From Cytophagales bacterium (GTDB lineage: Bacteria; Bacteroidota; Bacteroidia; Cytophagales; VRUD01), in contig VRUD01000022.1 in assembly GCA_019456305.1 (NCBI GenBank), positions 1 to 51,578 on the forward strand: a stretch of 51,578 bases of DNA, given 5' to 3'. Shown here piece by piece: positions 50,346 to 51,578 of the stretch (within the stretch, counting starts at the first letter, position 1; each line of letters starts with the position of its first letter). A program made the position numbers and the translations under genes. Under the pieces are notes generated by a model that saw only the letters and a program-made list of their open reading frames with translations, had not been told where the DNA came from and did no database searches.

Positions 50346-51473
50346 ATGCTAAAAAACATCATTATACTCTTAAACATCGTTATTCTAATAACCCGTCACG
50401 CATATAGTGATAATCGCTATGCGCTATGCACTATGCGCTATGCGCCAGATGACGTAAAAGCAACGACCTACCTGCCTGCCTCTGCAAGTCCGGGCAGTGA
50501 ATTCAATGTACAGGTAATCATCAACAAAGGCGCCACATCGGGTTTTGGAAAGCTTCAGCAAGAGTTACCTCAAGGTTTTACAGCAACAGCCATGGAAATA
50601 AAAGGAGGAAACTTTTCATTCAAAGACCAGACACTGAAAATAATCTGGATGTCATTACCTCCTGAGCCTGAATTTACAGCATCCTATAAGGTTTCAGTTG
50701 CCCCTGATGTATCGGGTGAACAGACGATAGGCGGTAAATTTCAATACCTTAAAGATAATCAACGGACAACTTTTAATATTAATCCTGTCAGCATTTCTAT
50801 TAAGGTGGTAACAACTGTAGTCTCAGCAGAACAAACTGCCTCTGCAAGCACCAATAAAGTATCTAGCGAGCCCGCAACTAAAAAATTTGTTAAAAAAAGT
50901 GTAGGAGCATTACCAATGACCGGGTCAAAAATAATTTTGAAAAATGTATATTTTGATTTTGGTAAATATATAATAAAATCCGGGTCTAACCCGGCTTTGA
51001 ACAAGCTAATTGACTTTATGGGCAAAAATTCCACACTAAAAATTGAAATTGCCGGCCATACTGACAATGTAGGTTCGAGAACAGTTAATTTAAGATTATC
51101 TCAAAAAAGAGCTGAAGCAGTGGTGAATTATTTAGTTGGTAGAGGAATTGCCAAAAACAGGCTTTTCCCGAAAGGTTACGGCCCTGATTCTCCTATGGCA
51201 TCCAATGATGATGATGATGATGGCCGGGAGCTCAACAGGCGTGTTGAATTTCAAAGACTCAGCGATGATTACACCCAAAGCGCCTATGCCAATCAAAGCT
51301 ATAGTGGGGGCCAAAAAAGCAATGAAGGAATTACTTACCATATCGTCAAACCGCTGAATACTCTATACTCCCTTTCTAAAATGTATGGCCTATCAACACG
51401 TGAATTAAAACGGCTCAATGGATTGACCTCCAATAAAATACGGATCGGGCAGAAGTTGAGGATTTCGAAATGA
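50346..51473 (+). CDS. OmpA-LysM envelope protein with cohesin-like N-terminal domain
   Basis: 375 residues. Signal peptide about 1-21 (ends RHAYS). Residues 22-34 come from an inserted heptamer repeat. Residues about 37-153 form a beta-sandwich: ASPGSEFNVQVIINKG, FSFKDQTLKIIWMS, EFTASYKVSVAPDVSGEQTIGGKFQY; the strand order and the LKIIW and YKV elements recall cohesin or related Ig-like domains, but I cannot confirm this. After a Ser/Lys linker, OmpA spans 196-305 (FDFGKYIIKSGSNPALNKL, IAGHTDNVGSRTVNLRLSQKRAEAVV, with peptidoglycan-binding Asp240 and Arg255), then LysM 331-374 (YHIVKPLNTLYSLSKMYGLSTRELKRLNGL). Two peptidoglycan-binding domains in one protein suggest a strong wall anchor. It is last in the PorE-like cluster. 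Confidence 0.75.
   Translation: MLKNIIILLNIVILITRHAYSDNRYALCTMRYAPDDVKATTYLPASASPGSEFNVQVIINKGATSGFGKLQQELPQGFTATAMEIKGGNFSFKDQTLKIIWMSLPPEPEFTASYKVSVAPDVSGEQTIGGKFQYLKDNQRTTFNINPVSISIKVVTTVVSAEQTASASTNKVSSEPATKKFVKKSVGALPMTGSKIILKNVYFDFGKYIIKSGSNPALNKLIDFMGKNSTLKIEIAGHTDNVGSRTVNLRLSQKRAEAVVNYLVGRGIAKNRLFPKGYGPDSPMASNDDDDDGRELNRRVEFQRLSDDYTQSAYANQSYSGGQKSNEGITYHIVKPLNTLYSLSKMYGLSTRELKRLNGLTSNKIRIGQKLRISK
50417..50444 (+). repeat. CTATGCG heptamers inside the OmpA-LysM gene
   Basis: Four phased units (CTATGCG, CTATGCA, CTATGCG, CTATGCG) code for RYALCTMRYA. The 19-mer ATGCGCTATGCACTATGCG recurs with one mismatch at 44223-44241 in PorE-like gene 3, read in the same frame (ALCTMR in both proteins). 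Confidence 0.75.
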
Positions 51474-51493
51474 AATATGAAGAATGACTAATC

Positions 51494-51578
51494 CGTTAGC
51501 TGTTAGCTGTTAGCTGTTAGCTGTTAGCTGTTAGCTGTTAGCTGTTAGCTGTTAGCTGTTAGCTGTTAGCTGTTAGCT
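51494..51578. repeat. GTTAGCT heptamer array reaching the window end
   Basis: Twelve consecutive identical GTTAGCT units plus one base begin 21 bp after the stop at 51473 and continue past the window, so the full length is unknown. Confidence 0.9.

Noticed and set aside
51494-51578. GTTAGCT array as a telomere-like end of a linear replicon
   Set aside because: It resembles the other internal 7-bp arrays, and the window end is arbitrary.

Overview
The window looks like chromosomal DNA of a Bacteroidota bacterium, probably a free-living or environmental lineage. It is AT-rich. It encodes several proteins with type IX secretion (T9SS) C-terminal sorting domains, SprB-type adhesin repeats, a TonB-dependent receptor with an N-terminal carboxypeptidase-regulatory-like domain, PorE-like TPR/PD40/OmpA proteins, and a PorT-type small beta-barrel. 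A few promoters fit the Bacteroidota pattern (TTG, about 18-20 nt, TAnnTTTG). I saw no rRNA, tRNA or CRISPR array.

Layout. 0.4-5 kb: a MORN-repeat outer-membrane beta-barrel protein, then divergent tryptophan 2,3-dioxygenase and glutaryl-CoA dehydrogenase genes. 5.3-13.6 kb: housekeeping genes (rpsF-rpsR-rplI and a DUF255/thioredoxin-like protein) mixed with defence-like accessory genes (a lone HsdR-N-type nuclease followed by an attC-like palindrome, a single-chain GmrSD-type DUF262/DUF1524 protein, an unidentified gene fragment and a Bro-N protein). 13.6-18 kb: a large secreted protein with two phospholipase-D (HKD) motifs and SprB repeats. 18.3-20.5 kb: a toxin-antitoxin cluster (AbiEii-type pair, PIN pair, and vapB with a vapC cut short at an inverted-repeat element). 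20.6-25.4 kb: a tight minus-strand operon (lamin-tail T9SS protein, two small paralogues, a retropepsin-like protease, a TonB-dependent receptor). 25.6-32.1 kb: a giant secreted endonuclease/exonuclease/phosphatase-SprB protein and a smaller T9SS cargo. 32.2-39.6 kb: TPR protein, aspartokinase, fructose-1,6-bisphosphatase, PorT-like barrel, TonB-C protein and EngB. 39.7-51.5 kb: five tandem PorE-like TPR/PD40 paralogues, then an OmpA-LysM protein.

Two themes stand out. First, small palindromic and tandem repeats fill the intergenic spaces, and several copies also lie in frame inside genes (aspartokinase twice, the MORN barrel protein, a T9SS sorting domain, two PorE-like proteins and the OmpA-LysM protein). 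This resembles the palindromic elements described in Rickettsia. Many of the tandem arrays share a 7-bp period although their sequences differ; one runs for about 22 phased units. Several inverted-repeat elements look like MITEs, and one has a perfect 6-bp target duplication.

Second, the PorE-like cluster contains a domain exchange. Three paralogues end in a peptidoglycan-binding OmpA domain. Two instead end in an EF-hand/dockerin-like module. The last gene of the cluster combines a beta-sandwich that looks cohesin-like with OmpA and LysM domains. My hypothesis is that the two unanchored propellers are tethered in trans by this last protein. This rests on pattern reading only and has not been tested by any search.
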